Program-made: the position numbers and the translations under genes
The notes under the pieces: model-generated
What the model saw: the letters and a program-made list of their open reading frames with translations, nothing else
Database searches by the model: none
What the model was told of the DNA's origin: nothing
Source of the DNA: Mesostigma viride
Lineage: Eukaryota; Streptophyta; Mesostigmatophyceae; Mesostigmatales; Mesostigmataceae
Direction of reading: 5' to 3'
DNA length: 55,000 bases
Assembly: GCA_009746045.1 (NCBI GenBank)
Contig: RPFO01000080.1
Coordinates: 7,554,616-7,609,615 of the forward strand
Shown here: positions 15,718-24,160 of the stretch, piece by piece
Position numbering within the stretch: the first letter of the stretch is position 1
Layout: the number at the start of each line of letters is the position of its first letter

Positions 15718-17080
15718 TGGGGGGGGGGCTTTGTGGCACTAGTTATTGCCCTGAGCCACTGACCCGACCAAGCCCGCATGCTTGTTATCATCGTGGAGAG
15801 GTAGCATATAATTGCTATGCCATTTACAATAATGATTATGGGGCCTTCCACGCTGGGTTCGATGTAACCAATTTTTATTGGGCACGCCGGTCACTGTAAC
15901 GGTCACTGTACTGTAAAATTGTCAGGACCCACCCTCTTGTCCTGACCAATTTCTCCGCTGTGACGAATTTCCTTAACTTTATGGCGTAAAGTTACGGGGA
16001 CGTGGGCAGTCCGTCGTCACGTTGTGAGCTACTACGGGCTACTACGTACTTCTGCAACAACACCAATTTCGGCTTGTCCCACCCGAAAAGGTTGGGACAA
16101 GTATAAGTTGGTTTCGCCCAGCCGAAAGTACGAACAGATCTGAACTTTTTGAGGAAATTGGTGACCAGCGTGGAAGGGTCCCGACCTGAAATTGGAATAC
16201 GGTGCCCCAGTGTGGAAGGGCCTGGTCGAAATAGGTCATACACCCCTAATACAAATTGGTACGCACCCAGCGTGGAAGGCCCCTATGTTGTAGATTTGCC
16301 TGCTTTCAGCGACGTCGACAACAACGACCTCAGGGACACAGCCCAATTTTCCCAAAACACTCACTGTTGGTGACTCATTAGTTGTGCTTTGATCTCTCCA
16401 CCTGGAAGCATCGCCTCAATGAACTCTTCTTGTTCTTTGAAATCCCACGATTCCTGCCGCGGCTACTGCGCACTTATTGCATGACAATAACTGTGTGTCA
16501 CGTGCTGTAATAATTGTCTGGTCGTCTTCATGCGTGCGAGCAGGCACAGAGCCCCATCATCCCTATCGTCCTGGGCAGCGAGGAGCAGGCCCTCTCCGCC
16601 AGCCGGCACCTCTTGGAGTGCGGCTTCCACGTGCCCGCGATTCGACCGCCCACGGTGGCTCCTGGCACGTCGCGCCTCCGCGTCACGGTCTCGGCCGCCC
16701 ACAGCCCTGATGACATTGACCAACTGGTGGAGACGCTACGGCCTTTGCTTGCCAACTCTCCATCGTTTGGATCCATTGTGCAGATGACCCCTGTCGTCAG
16801 CCAGGGATTCCGTCCCGCAGCCGAGTTTGCAGAGCAGAGGTGCGCCGCGGTGCCATCGGTTCACTTACAGGCATGCATGTGCAGACCCTGTGTATATGCC
16901 GAGCATGCGTCAGATGGCAGTGCGGCGCGCGTGCTTTACAGTCAGAGCCGGCGTCAGGCTTGTCCAGGTTCTCACCATCAGCATGCCTGCCAAGTGGTGC
17001 ACAGGGTCGCTGGGAAGGCCGGCACTACTAAGCATCTGGGAACCGCCCAGGATGGTGGTATTATTGTTAGTAAGTTGTAA
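2029..17080 (+). CDS. BIOF: 8-amino-7-oxononanoate (KAPA) synthase, multi-exon, plant type
   Basis: PLP enzyme of biotin synthesis that condenses pimeloyl thioester with L-alanine to 8-amino-7-oxononanoate. Exons: probable 2029-~2180 ([10 protein letters not shown] block); ~3031-3204; 4707-4861; 6511-6595; 6699-6819; 7896-7987; 9091-9192; 11051-11133; 13057-13260; 16544-17080. From 3204 onward every junction is GT-AG and splice phases agree. Visible family blocks in order: [41 protein letters not shown] (His that stacks on PLP), [19 protein letters not shown] (Asp to the pyridine N), GTLSKAVGC (Schiff-base Lys), [11 protein letters not shown], and [17 protein letters not shown]. The last exon continues about 105 codons past the usual core and ends Ser-Lys-Leu, a canonical PTS1, so a peroxisomal location is likely as in plants. 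The join between the first two exons is not resolved; a small exon may be missing. Close relatives (KBL, serine palmitoyltransferase) fit less well than plant BIOF. Confidence 0.9.
2224..2780 (+). other. Intron 1 region of BIOF, nothing recognised before the repeat
   Basis: Mixed-composition sequence between the first BIOF exon and the (CCCA)n tract. Plant homologues have extra residues between the first two conserved blocks, so a small unrecognised exon may lie here. No convincing one was seen. Confidence 0.4.
2789..3019. repeat. (CCCA)n microsatellite next to a splice acceptor
   Basis: About 57 copies of the tetramer ACCC, with one TACC variant near 2823 and one CCCCC slip near 2955. The tract stops about 11 nt before the likely acceptor AG (3029-3030) of BIOF exon 2, so it occupies the place of the polypyrimidine tract. 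Because the unit is 4 bp, all frames are open (Thr-His-Pro-Pro on +, Gly-Gly-Trp-Val on -). These are not proteins. Confidence 0.95.
3964..4700 (+). repeat. Degenerate tandem copies of the BIOF exon-3 acceptor region
   Basis: C-rich tract, AG, then a piece resembling the exon start (GGCAACGACTACATGGGCC) recurs near 4010-4058, 4247-4290 and 4565-4615 before the real acceptor at 4706. A linking motif containing TAGTACCCACTC recurs near 4326 and 4648. The copies diverge from each other and contain frame breaks, so they are decoy or relic junctions rather than alternative exons. Confidence 0.7.
4092..4237. repeat. 18-bp minisatellite, about 8 copies
   Basis: Unit GCTAGTAACCGCGCTAAT, alternating GCTAGCAAC/GCTAGTAAC and GCTAAT/ACTAGC variants. 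The unit is a multiple of three, so it stays open in translation (Ala-Ser-Asn-Arg-Ala-Asn), but it lies in a BIOF intron. Confidence 0.9.
5062..5276. repeat. Long-unit tandem repeat, three copies
   Basis: A unit containing CCCCGAGATAGGGGGTGCGC and GAAGCTTTACTCCTATC occurs three times, at about 5070, 5132 and 5201. The last two copies share an added GGAAATAGAAAC segment. It lies in the BIOF intron after exon 3. Confidence 0.85.
5385..5648. repeat. (TTATA)n pentanucleotide repeat
   Basis: About 50 near-perfect copies of the 5-bp unit TTATA, entirely A/T. It is intronic. The Ile-Leu-Tyr-Tyr open frames it yields are artefacts. Confidence 0.95.
7560..7783 (+). mobile_element. Two tandem LINE 3'-end fragments in a BIOF intron
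   Basis: Two head-to-tail copies of a segment ending CACTCTGANGTAAGTAATTA followed by TA-rich sequence (ends near 7683 and 7775). The same terminal sequence follows the LINE ORF2 stop at 44698-44740, identifying these as severely 5'-truncated copies of that LINE family. Both match only the last 80-100 bp. Confidence 0.7.
8120..8430. repeat. Polypurine (GGGGAGAGGA)n tract
   Basis: G/A-only sequence built of GGGGAGAGGAGAGG and GGAAGG modules on the BIOF sense strand, in the intron after exon 6. It gives open frames of Gly/Glu/Arg on + and Ser/Pro/Leu on -. Confidence 0.95.
9246..9480. repeat. 22-24-bp minisatellite (TTGATCAACCAACT core)
   Basis: About nine imperfect units of TTGATCAACCAACTCATATCTA with variants CTTATCC and TTCATCGCTC. 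It starts about 55 nt after the BIOF exon-7 donor. Confidence 0.9.
9861..11040 (+). other. BIOF intron 7, no other feature seen
   Basis: Unique-looking intronic sequence. The short open frames on both strands lack recognisable motifs. It ends at the C-rich acceptor of BIOF exon 8 at 11050. Confidence 0.5.
11331..11870. repeat. (CACGCA)n hexanucleotide repeat, about 90 copies
   Basis: Repeat of CACGCA with CACACA, CAAACG and CAGGCA variants in the intron after BIOF exon 8. Alternating purine-pyrimidine sequence of this kind can adopt Z-DNA. All long open frames here are artefacts. Confidence 0.95.
12030..12435. repeat. 14-15-bp minisatellite (CCTCCTATAACCAA)
   Basis: About 27 imperfect units of CCTCCTATAACCAA with ATTAACC, CTGTTAGCC and TCTTATTACC variants, upstream of BIOF exon 9. 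Confidence 0.9.
12885..12985. repeat. Short tandem repeat, four copies
   Basis: Unit of about 25 bp containing ATCACTTTGTGGGACCCCCT, four copies with small substitutions, about 75 nt before the BIOF exon-9 acceptor. Confidence 0.85.
13539..15496. repeat. 1.84-kb (CCCT)n tract running into (CT)n and (GT)n
   Basis: CCCT repeats with frequent CCT slips from 13539 to about 15374, a short CCCGCC-rich island at 14746-14795, then (CT)n to 15445 and (GT)n to 15496. The tract is polypyrimidine on the BIOF sense strand and lies in the intron between exons 9 and 10. The 738-codon Gly/Glu/Arg frame on the opposite strand is an artefact. Confidence 0.97.
15646..15728. repeat. 71-nt G homopolymer plus a second 10-nt G run
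   Basis: An unbroken G run from 15646 to 15716, then AT, then ten more G. Its length may be misestimated in assembly. It lies in the last BIOF intron on the sense strand. Confidence 0.95.
16170..16290. repeat. Three copies of an AGYGTGGAAGGSYCC motif
   Basis: The motif AGCGTGGAAGGG occurs at about 16168, 16210 and 16270, about 40-60 nt apart. Nothing else recognisable is seen between the poly-G run and BIOF exon 10. Confidence 0.6.
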
Positions 17081-17107
17081 TCGTGTATCAAAGTCATTTA
17101 TTCGCTG

Positions 17108-17146
17108 TCAATGAGACAGCTGTACAAGGAAAATCTGTCTCATTGA
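17108..17146 (+). promoter_or_regulatory. Perfect 12-bp stem-loop after the BIOF stop
   Basis: TCAATGAGACAG (17108-17119) pairs exactly with CTGTCTCATTGA (17135-17146) across a 15-nt loop, beginning 28 nt after the BIOF stop codon. It would fall in the 3' untranslated region. A role in 3'-end formation or message stability is only inferred. Confidence 0.55.
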
Positions 17147-17574
17147 TAGGCCGCGCGCTTGAGAGCCGATGCGTTAACTAAGTACTATTTTACGAATGGT
17201 AATGGATTCACTGTACAAGGCTCAATGTTTCATCCTCCATGGAATGGACGTTGGGGACATTGGAGGGGGGGACCGGGCAATCTAGCTAATGAAAACCTGG
17301 CTATCTGCGTGGGACCAGTGCGAGCCCCTCATGCCCATTTTGTGCAGCTCGTTGAAATTCAGACTGCTAGCCCGTACGTGCAGCTGCATGCATATGCAAT
17401 GGATCGAAATAGTCTGGGGCGACCATTGTGGTGTAAGCATGATCACCTACAGGTTCTATCGACGTACCACTAGTGATTAGCTACTAGTTTGTCATTCTGA
17501 TGTGTGGCCCTTTGATCTACTCTGTTTCATTACTAAGATCAATGACATAAGTGAAGTACTGACTATCATTCACA
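17147..17574. other. Intergenic, nothing recognised
   Basis: Between the BIOF 3' end and the first HAL1-like copy. Short frames only, with no motif recognised. Confidence 0.5.
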
Positions 17575-18259
17575 TCAAGGCCCAGCTCCTCGACATCGAC
17601 AAGCGCATCCACGCCAACGCCATCGCCATTGCGTGCCTGCAAGATACCGCAGGCCGGGCCTCACCGCCCAGGCGGTGAAGGGTATCGCTGCCCAGCCGGC
17701 ATCTGCTGGCCCTGCCAGCGATGCTCCTTCCACCCAGACCTGGGCGGACTTGCTTAAGCACCACACCACCTCCACCACCTCCACCATCGCGGCACAGCTC
17801 AAGCAACAAGCACTCGACCTTCGTGAGGAGGCCAAGCTCGACAAGCGCAGCCACATGCAATGTCATAGTCAAGCACTTCGACCAGCCGGTAGATGAGACC
17901 TCGGAGACGCTTCTCATGGCGTTTAGGCGCGACATTTTTGCCCCCATGCAACTCACTGGTGAGCTGCGGATGTCCGCTGTCCGCTTCCCCTGCGCGCGGG
18001 GTAAGGCTGGCCCGGCCCCCGTGCCCCTCACCTTTAAGTACATGGCGGACAAGCTGTCGTTCCTTAAATGCCGCAAGAAGCTCTCGCGGACTCGCTACAC
18101 GCTGAACGACGACTTGACCCTGGCCCAGCAACAACGGCGACGCGAGCTATGGCCGACCTACCTTCAGCTCCGGCAGAGCGCAGGGGGGAAACCGGTATAC
18201 TGGAGGGGGGCGGTCATCCACGTTGCCCACAATGAGCCCTGGCAGGCACCTCCTGCCAC
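17575..18259 (+). pseudogene. HAL1-like copy A: L1-ORF1-like protein, 5' truncated, split by LTR element
   Basis: Encodes in three frames the C-terminal part of an L1 ORF1p-like RNA-binding protein: a helical stretch (QLLDIDKRIHANAIAI), an RRM-like region (VIVKHFDQP to PVPLTFKYMADKLSFL) and a C-terminal domain with TLAQQQRRRELWPTYLQLR. Two frameshifts break it. It is interrupted at 18259 by the LTR retrotransposon and resumes at 30854, where CCCAGC, TCTAGGGAATA and AGTAGTGTAGA match the 3' region of copies B and C. The family is non-autonomous: no reverse transcriptase is attached in any copy. Confidence 0.75.
18255..18259. repeat. Target-site duplication GCCAC (left)
   Basis: GCCAC directly precedes the left LTR and is repeated at 30849-30853 directly after the right LTR. 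Five bp is the usual duplication length for LTR retrotransposons. Confidence 0.85.
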
Positions 18260-18717
18260 AGTTGGATGGAGACTAGGGACGACGAACAACTGCGGAAGCT
18301 GAAAGCGAATGATGATTGTATTACAATAATACAATGAGAGAGCAATGGAAGCTGAGGGCTCAGAATGGAACGTCTGGGCAAACTCGGGTGCTGCGGCACT
18401 CCCCAGTGCTACGCCTATATGCCTATGGCGGTGCTACCTGCAGCACCTACCAGTGGACAACTGTACACTGCAATGCCATGCGACCACGTCACTAGCATCA
18501 ACTACACTCGGCCCGTCAGACCCGGCCGATAACCCGGATCTGGCGGGTCGAGCTAGAGTCTAGGCACAGTCTGGCACTAACCGCACATCGGTCCACATGA
18601 CACCTCAGTACCGTACACCCTGCCGTACAGTACTGAGGTGTCCCGCTCAGCCGCGGTAGGCAATACGCGGCGCGCAGGCCGGAAATCCGTGTGTCAGCCT
18701 AAGCATCTCATCTAACT
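18260..18717 (-). repeat. 3' LTR (left)
   Basis: 458 bp, nearly identical to 30391-30848. On the element's strand it begins AGTTAGATG and ends CATCCAACT, so the ends form a 9-10-bp inverted repeat but are AG..CT rather than TG..CA. It contains a near-perfect 18-bp inverted repeat (18599-18616 with 18625-18642). Small indels distinguish the two LTRs, for example GTGTGTCAGCC versus GTGTCGGTCAGCC. Confidence 0.88.
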
Positions 18718-18740
18718 CCCATTATGTTTTCCTTTCAGGT
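18718..18740 (-). other. Polypurine tract of the LTR element
   Basis: On the - strand GAAAGGAAAACATAATGGG lies directly before the 3' LTR, the expected place of the plus-strand primer. It is purine-rich but not pure. Confidence 0.5.
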
Positions 18741-19785
18741 TGAAGGCTAGCGACTTCAAGCCTGATCCTGCCCAGCTAGGAGACTGACTCCAAGCTGACT
18801 GACGTGCTGAGCAACTGACACCCATACTGCAACATCTGGACTGAAAAAGATGGGCCCCAGAACTCGTGCAATACTTGTGATGGCATCACGTTTAGCTCAA
18901 CATGCCCGGGGAGTTCCTCCTCCTCGCGAGCTCACAAGGGAGATAGCTATGCCTGTCTGCCTATCCAGGGAGTGCATCACCAGCCAAGAAAGCCATTGTA
19001 AAAATGCCAAGGTAACCGTTTAAGAGGTTCCATGTTGTTCCATCATCATCGCCCACTCAGAGAAAAGACTACCCAGCCAGGCTGGGTCCACTGAGCTCAG
19101 GTCACCTGCAACCTGAGGAGTGACAGTGGACAGGTTTATTGCACCCTGCACTGTCCATGTTGTACCTGCACAACATGTGAGGACCAGCCACCCCTGCCCT
19201 GCACAGAGGGGGCTGAAGTCCTGGTGACAGGTGACAGGACTATGACATCCTGGACCTGGCCACGTTGCACCTGCACAACGTGTGGGGACCAGCCACCCCT
19301 GCCCTGCACAGTGGTGGCTGAGTTCCTGGTGACAGGTGACAGGAATATTTCATCCTGCACCTGGGCTGAGCACGTTGTACTGGACAACATGACAGCACCC
19401 ATGCCTTTACTGCCACTGAACAGTAAGGCCAGGTGGCCCAGGATATCCACAGTGAACTGGGGTCCTGGGTAACCACCTGTCAAGGGAGCTTTGACCCTCC
19501 ACTTGAATGGGGGGCACTTGAGCCACTGAGCTCAAGGCCAATCCACCAAGGCATACGCCCTAGTGAAGAAAAGTGTGAGATACATCCCATGCCCACCTAT
19601 GAAGGTGTGCATAACGAAATTCCATGGTGTTGAAAAAATCAAAACAGATTTTATTGGGCATAGGGCACGCAGATGTATGAAAAACAGACTCCAACCAACC
19701 CCCCTTGCTGGAAGCCACAACCTACCCCTTGGACCTGCCCAAGGGGTACTGGGTGACCTAGGCGGCCCTGGTGAACAGGACCCTG
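18741..19785. other. 3' non-coding part of the LTR element, with a tandem repeat
   Basis: Between the RNase H stop and the 3' LTR. A segment of about 110 bp containing GGACCAGCCACCCCTGCCCT and CTGGTGACAGGTGACAGGA occurs twice (about 19150-19255 and 19262-19365). No further reading frame was recognised. Confidence 0.6.
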
Positions 19786-21200
19786 CTAGGCGTCCCCCCT
19801 ATGGGGCAGGGTTGCCTGCTTGCCATAGGGGTTCATCAAGTGGTACAACAGCTGGTATTGGTCAGCTGCCTGCTGAGGCACTTTAGTGAGTGCATCAGCA
19901 GCGTTGTGTTTGTCCTCCACGTGACGGGTGGACTCCCAGTAGGTGGACTCCTGTTTCAGGACCACCCAGTCAAGATCAGTGTGGACAGCATAGGGGTTAG
20001 CAAGGAAACTGAGGACTGACTGACTGTCAGTGAGCAAGTGTGCCACCACCCCAGCATTGCTGCCTGCTTGCATCTGCAACCAAACCAGCACATGATTCAA
20101 GTACCTGGCATGAAGCACTGCTGACACCACTGCCCTGCACTCAGCAGCATTGCTGCTGACAGCCTTGCGTCTATGCAACCGGCTGTACCATGAAATGAGA
20201 GACAAGGGTGCATCATCATTCTGCACAAAATACAAGCCTGACTCCCTTGCCTGCAACTTGGTAATCTGCCTGGACTCCATGGAACTATCCATCATAGCTT
20301 GGATGTGAATGGTTTTGTGGAGATCCAAGGAGTGCAAGATAAGGGGAGGGCCTTCCTGGAGAGTTTTGGTGATGGCTTTGTGACCTACTTGCATCAAGAC
20401 ATCATCATCAACTCTGCTAACCACAGCCAGGTGAGGTGCACACGTTGAGCACAACCACCCCAGCTTGCCTCTAATGGTAGGACAGGCTCCAGGTTTGATT
20501 TTTGTTTGCAAAACCTCCAAGCAGCTGTGCATGTAATCATTGGGAGAGTAGAGTGCACACACCCACTGGTTTTGATGCTGCTGGAGTTGTAACATTGTGC
20601 CACAAAATTTTATGGCAGTGGTGCCCAGCTCTACTTGCTTGCCAATCTCAAAATGCTGTGACACTTGTTGAATAAAATCATCCACAGCACGCCTTGGCCC
20701 AGCAATCAGCTGATCATCCCCATGCCACACAAAGGTGAGAATGCCATGAGGGTGTGGGACCACAAAGAAGCAAGGGTCTATGTCATCATATCTAGCCCCT
20801 AGCTTTTCAAACACAGCCTGAGCTGACATCCTGAAAATGCGAGGAGCTGATTGCAGCCCTTCAACACCTATGTTAGCTTTCAGGTACTGCTGAGGGATGT
20901 GTTTTGCCCAAACTCTGGGAGTGGAGACTACATACACCTGACCATGCCACACTTGTTGTGCTATCTCAGGTGAGCCTTTCAAGAAAGCCCTTTTAATGTC
21001 TGTAGCCTTACATACATAGTCATCCCCATCATTGAGATGACCCACAAAGACAGACAGCAAGATTTTTAAGGATGTTTGCTGAATGCCTGGCGTGTACAAC
21101 TCTGCCTCTGTCAGATCAGTGGTGCCCTTGAACTCTGTCACACAAGGTCTAGCATGAAAATGACTGACCCATCTGCTGCTGGCTTATGTTTACACACAAA
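19786..21200 (-). CDS. Copia-type reverse transcriptase and RNase H of the LTR element
   Basis: A 451-codon open frame (21141-19786) preceded by short pieces in other frames near 21140-21280 that supply the RT N-terminus (LRLKFVCKHKPAADG). Visible motifs: CKATDIKRAFLKGS (first catalytic Asp, as in DVKaAFL), GLQSAPRIF (the YGLkqapR block), and FVWHGDDQLIAG in the place of YVDDL, with both Asp kept. RNase H blocks follow: SSNAAECRAVV (E), LLTDSQSVLSFL (D) and KHNAADALTK (the Copia N.ADxLTK end). Two frameshifts before 21141 separate it from the upstream region. Stop at 19786. Confidence 0.85.
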
Positions 21201-21202
21201 CT

Positions 21203-21842
21203 TCAGGCGCAAGTGCTTGCACCCTGCAGGCTTTTTGTCAATAGGTGTGACAGGGGAGTATGAGAAGGGCTAAGAGGATCTGGCACTACCCATTCTTCCC
21301 TGGCCTTGTTAAAGGCCTCCACCCATTTTAGGAATCCTATGTGTGTGCGACAGTCTTGCTCTATCTGTTCATAAGAAAGAGGAGACATTTTAGCCACATC
21401 ATGTTTGCCCAATCCAAATGAGTTGGGATGAAGTTTTTGGTTGTGAACCAAGTCTGCCACACAGGGTTCTTGCCCTGGGGCATACTTGGGTGTAGCAAAT
21501 TTTACAGAAGCAATGTTGGTGTTAAGAAGTTTTTCAAGAGAAATTTTGAAATGATTCAGATCAACACCACCCAGGTCCTGGATGGATAGTCTATCACTGG
21601 AGATGAGGACACCAGGGTAACAGAGAAAAGGATCCCCCAATAAAGCATTTCCTTTATAACCTTCCAAGACCTGAAAAGGAGTAGGGATACCGAGTATAGT
21701 CAACATGACCTGACCTAATACCTTGAGGGATGACTGCCCTGAGAAATCAGCCACATGGTGCCAGGGTGAAGGTTCCAAAGGCATATGGGGCACAGCCAGG
21801 GCACTGATGATGCTAACCTGGGCTTGTGTGTCCACTGCAACC
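21203..21842 (-). CDS. Retropepsin-like protease region of the LTR element
   Basis: Read from the HAL1-like insertion point, the frame begins VAVDTQAQVSIIS, resembling the retropepsin VDTGAxxSxIS block with Gln in place of Gly. About 70 residues later GNALLGDPFL resembles the second conserved block (A-L-L-G-x-D/P-F). About 120 residues without clear similarity and a Pro/Ser-rich stretch (VPDPLSPSHTPLSH) follow before RT. The frame is contiguous across the insertion with 23771-24160. It lies between integrase and RT, not upstream of integrase as in Copia elements. Confidence 0.6.
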
Positions 21843-23773
21843 ATTGAATTGAATTGAATTGAATTGTAACATAACTCCGTTGGGAGTATATGTAGCACAT
21901 AGCCCTTGAGAGGGGGCATATGGCCTATCATACATCCTAAGCTACTTCCTGCAAGGGTGGGGATGTAAAGGACCCTTGCTCTAGGTGCACCAGGGCACTT
22001 GCATCCCCATGATCTTCAAGCTATGCCCAGCGAAGGGGGAGCCTGTCATGGGGGGGAAGATCAGCAGAGCTATACAAAAAGGCTAGGGCATGGCGTCTCA
22101 GCAGAGAGTTACTCCCTGCATGGGCACAACATAGCTAAATAAAGCTAGGCATCATCTGGAGTGTGGCACATCATAGGCACACATGTACATGATTAAATAA
22201 AGCGTGTGGCTTAGCTAGGATAGTGCCTCTAGGAGGCGTACATGTACATGGCCACGGTCTATCTATTCTACACTACTACTGCTGTATTCCCCTAAGCTGG
22301 GGCGTCTGGAGTCGTTGGGGCCGCGGGGGTCGCCTGCCAGGGCTTGTGGCCGACGTAGATGGCCGCCCCCTTCCAGTACACCGGCTGCCCCGCCTTGGTC
22401 TTCCGGAGCTGGAGGTAGGTGGGCCATAGCTCCCGTCGCCGTTGTTGCTGCGCCAGGGTCAAGTCGTCGTCAAGGGTGAAGAGAGTCTTCTCGAGCCGCT
22501 TGCGGCGTCGGAGAAAAGAAATCTTGTCCGCCGGGGTCTTAAAGGTGAGAAGGAGCGGGGGCGGCCCTGCCTTACCCCGCGCGCGGGGAAGGCGGTGGGC
22601 GACCAGGTCGATCTCACCAGTAAGGCCCATGCGACTAAGAATTTCTCTCTCAAACGCACGTGCAAGCTTCTCGGAATTCTCACCTTCCTCCATGTCGAGG
22701 TTCTTGACAATGACGTTAAGGCTGCGCTTGGCAAGCTCGGCCTCCTCGCGGAGGTCAAGCGTCTGCCGCTGGAGCTGGGCTGCGACGGCGGAGGTGGTGG
22801 AGGTGGTGTGCTGCTTAAGCATGTCCGCCCAGGTCGTGATGGGAGGAGCATCGCCGGCCAGGCCAGCAGAGGTTGGCTTGGCGGCAATGTCCTTCACCGC
22901 CTGGGCGGTGAGGCCCGCGGTGTTCTGCAGGACCTCGATAGCGATGGCATTATCCTTAAGACGTTGGTCAATGTCGCGGAGCTGGGCGGTGATGGAGTCG
23001 GTGGAGGCGGAGGGGGGGGGGTGGAGGCGAGGAGGGTGGCGGTGGCGGTGGGGATGGTGGGGAGCTCAGCAGCCAGCGTGCGACCCACAGCTGCCACATC
23101 TGCAGCTAGGGGCGTCACGTGCTGTGAGATGGTTTCTTGGAGGTGGAGGAGGAAGGTGGATTCGGTCAAGGGGGAGGGGTCCAGAGGTCCGTGACAGAGC
23201 GGTCAAGGATGGAAAAGAGGGCGGCGAGCTGAAGACGGGGGCGAGACCAGCGGGCCAGGTTCTCAGGTCGGTGAGTAAACCGGCCGTCAGGTCCAGGGCG
23301 GAGGCGGTAATGGCTGTGAAGGCGCTGGCACAGGTCGAGAATGGAGGCGTATCAGTGACCCATAAAACACGAGCTCCAGTATCTTGATGGGTGGCATGTC
23401 GAAAAAGCCGGGTCTGGCACCGTCGAAGGTGGAAAATAACCCGTCAACGTCAAAGTCGCGCTCAGACCAGCTTGGTTCGGTTGGGCGGCTGCGTTTTGGC
23501 TCGGGCGAGGCTGAGGGCGAGGCAGGAAGCCCGGGAGGGTGCTGGGCGACAACCAGTGCGCGACTAGGGTCACCACCGCCTTCCGGCCCTGATGGCGAAG
23601 CTGCAGCCGGAGCTGCAGACGTATTTTCATTGCCGAGCGCAGCCGTCAGGCTGCGTTGCGTCGATGGGCGTTTGCTCATCGTATATTGCGTAATAGCGTC
23701 GGAAAATTATGTCAGCATGTGCGTCGTAGAAAGACGCGTCGATTGTGATATTCACGGCTAAATTCGGTGCTCA
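21843..23773 (-). mobile_element. HAL1-like copy B, nearly full length, inserted in the LTR element
   Basis: 1.93-kb retroposon. 5' end near 23773, protein start at 23679 (MSKRPSTQRSLTAALG), stop at 22292, a 3' region of about 400 bp, and a (GAATT)n tail at 21844-21866. The 3' region carries the conserved blocks ACTCCGTTGGGAGTA, GGGGCATATGGCC and CTTCCTGCAAGGGTG shared with copies C to F. The flanks share only AAC, so a long target duplication is not seen. Removing it joins the host retrotransposon frame exactly. Confidence 0.8.
22292..23679 (-). CDS. L1-ORF1-like RNA-binding protein of HAL1-like copy B (frameshifted)
   Basis: About 460 codons in more than one frame. The N-terminal third is Ser/Pro-rich (SASPEPKRSRPTEPSW), followed by FDVDGLFSTFDGARPGFFDMP, a helical middle segment, then an intact C-terminal part from 22897. 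That part carries an RRM-like fold (LNVIVKNLDMEEGENS ... LLLTFKTPADKISFLRRRK) and an L1 ORF1p C-terminal-domain-like block (DDDLTLAQQQRRRELWPTY, PVYWKGAAIYV). In L1 elements such proteins trimerise and coat the RNA. A frame change near 23290-23000, in a Pro-rich low-complexity stretch, separates the halves. Confidence 0.7.
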
Positions 23774-24160
23774 AACGTGAAAGTTATGAGCTCCGCCGTC
23801 AGCCATGGCTACCTCGTGGCTCGTGGCTCGTCGAGACTGCAACCATAAATGGGCTATTGTCATGCTGCCCAACCTTCCCCACCTTAGCTGATCCTGCAGC
23901 CGAGTTTGAGCTTTAGCTCTATGAGCTGCTTGTAAAATGCGAACAGCGTCTGCTAGACTGCGTTTGGAAGGTGCAGCTAGTGGCTGAGCTATGTTCACAC
24001 TTGAAGAGGTGATAGGTTGCTGATCACCTGTTTTGCCAATGTGACCCTCTGCTGCAGGGGGCCAAGCCTGCAGTGACTGCCTGCAATCATCAAGGGTGAC
24101 CTGGGTCTCACAGTGGGTGTGGCTCTCACACTCACCAGTGGGTGTTCCAAACTGAACAAC
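23771..24160 (-). CDS. Linker between integrase and protease of the LTR element
   Basis: An open frame (VVQFGTPTGECESH to MADGGAHNFHV) with no recognised domain. Its last codons, CACGTT, continue in frame with GCAGTGGAC after HAL1-like copy B, so it is the N-terminal side of the protease region. A stop and a frame change near 24165 separate it from the integrase frame. Confidence 0.6.
   Translation of the reverse strand, partial: VVQFGTPTGECESHTHCETQVTLDDCRQSLQAWPPAAEGHIGKTGDQQPITSSSVNIAQPLAAPSKRSLADAVRILQAAHRAKAQTRLQDQLRWGRLGSMTIAHLWLQSRRATSHEVAMADGGAHNFHV

Noticed and set aside
13523-15739. 738-codon open frame on the - strand, rich in Gly, Arg and Glu
   Set aside because: It is the translation of the (CCCT)n repeat; the unit keeps several frames open and there is no non-repeat coding sequence.
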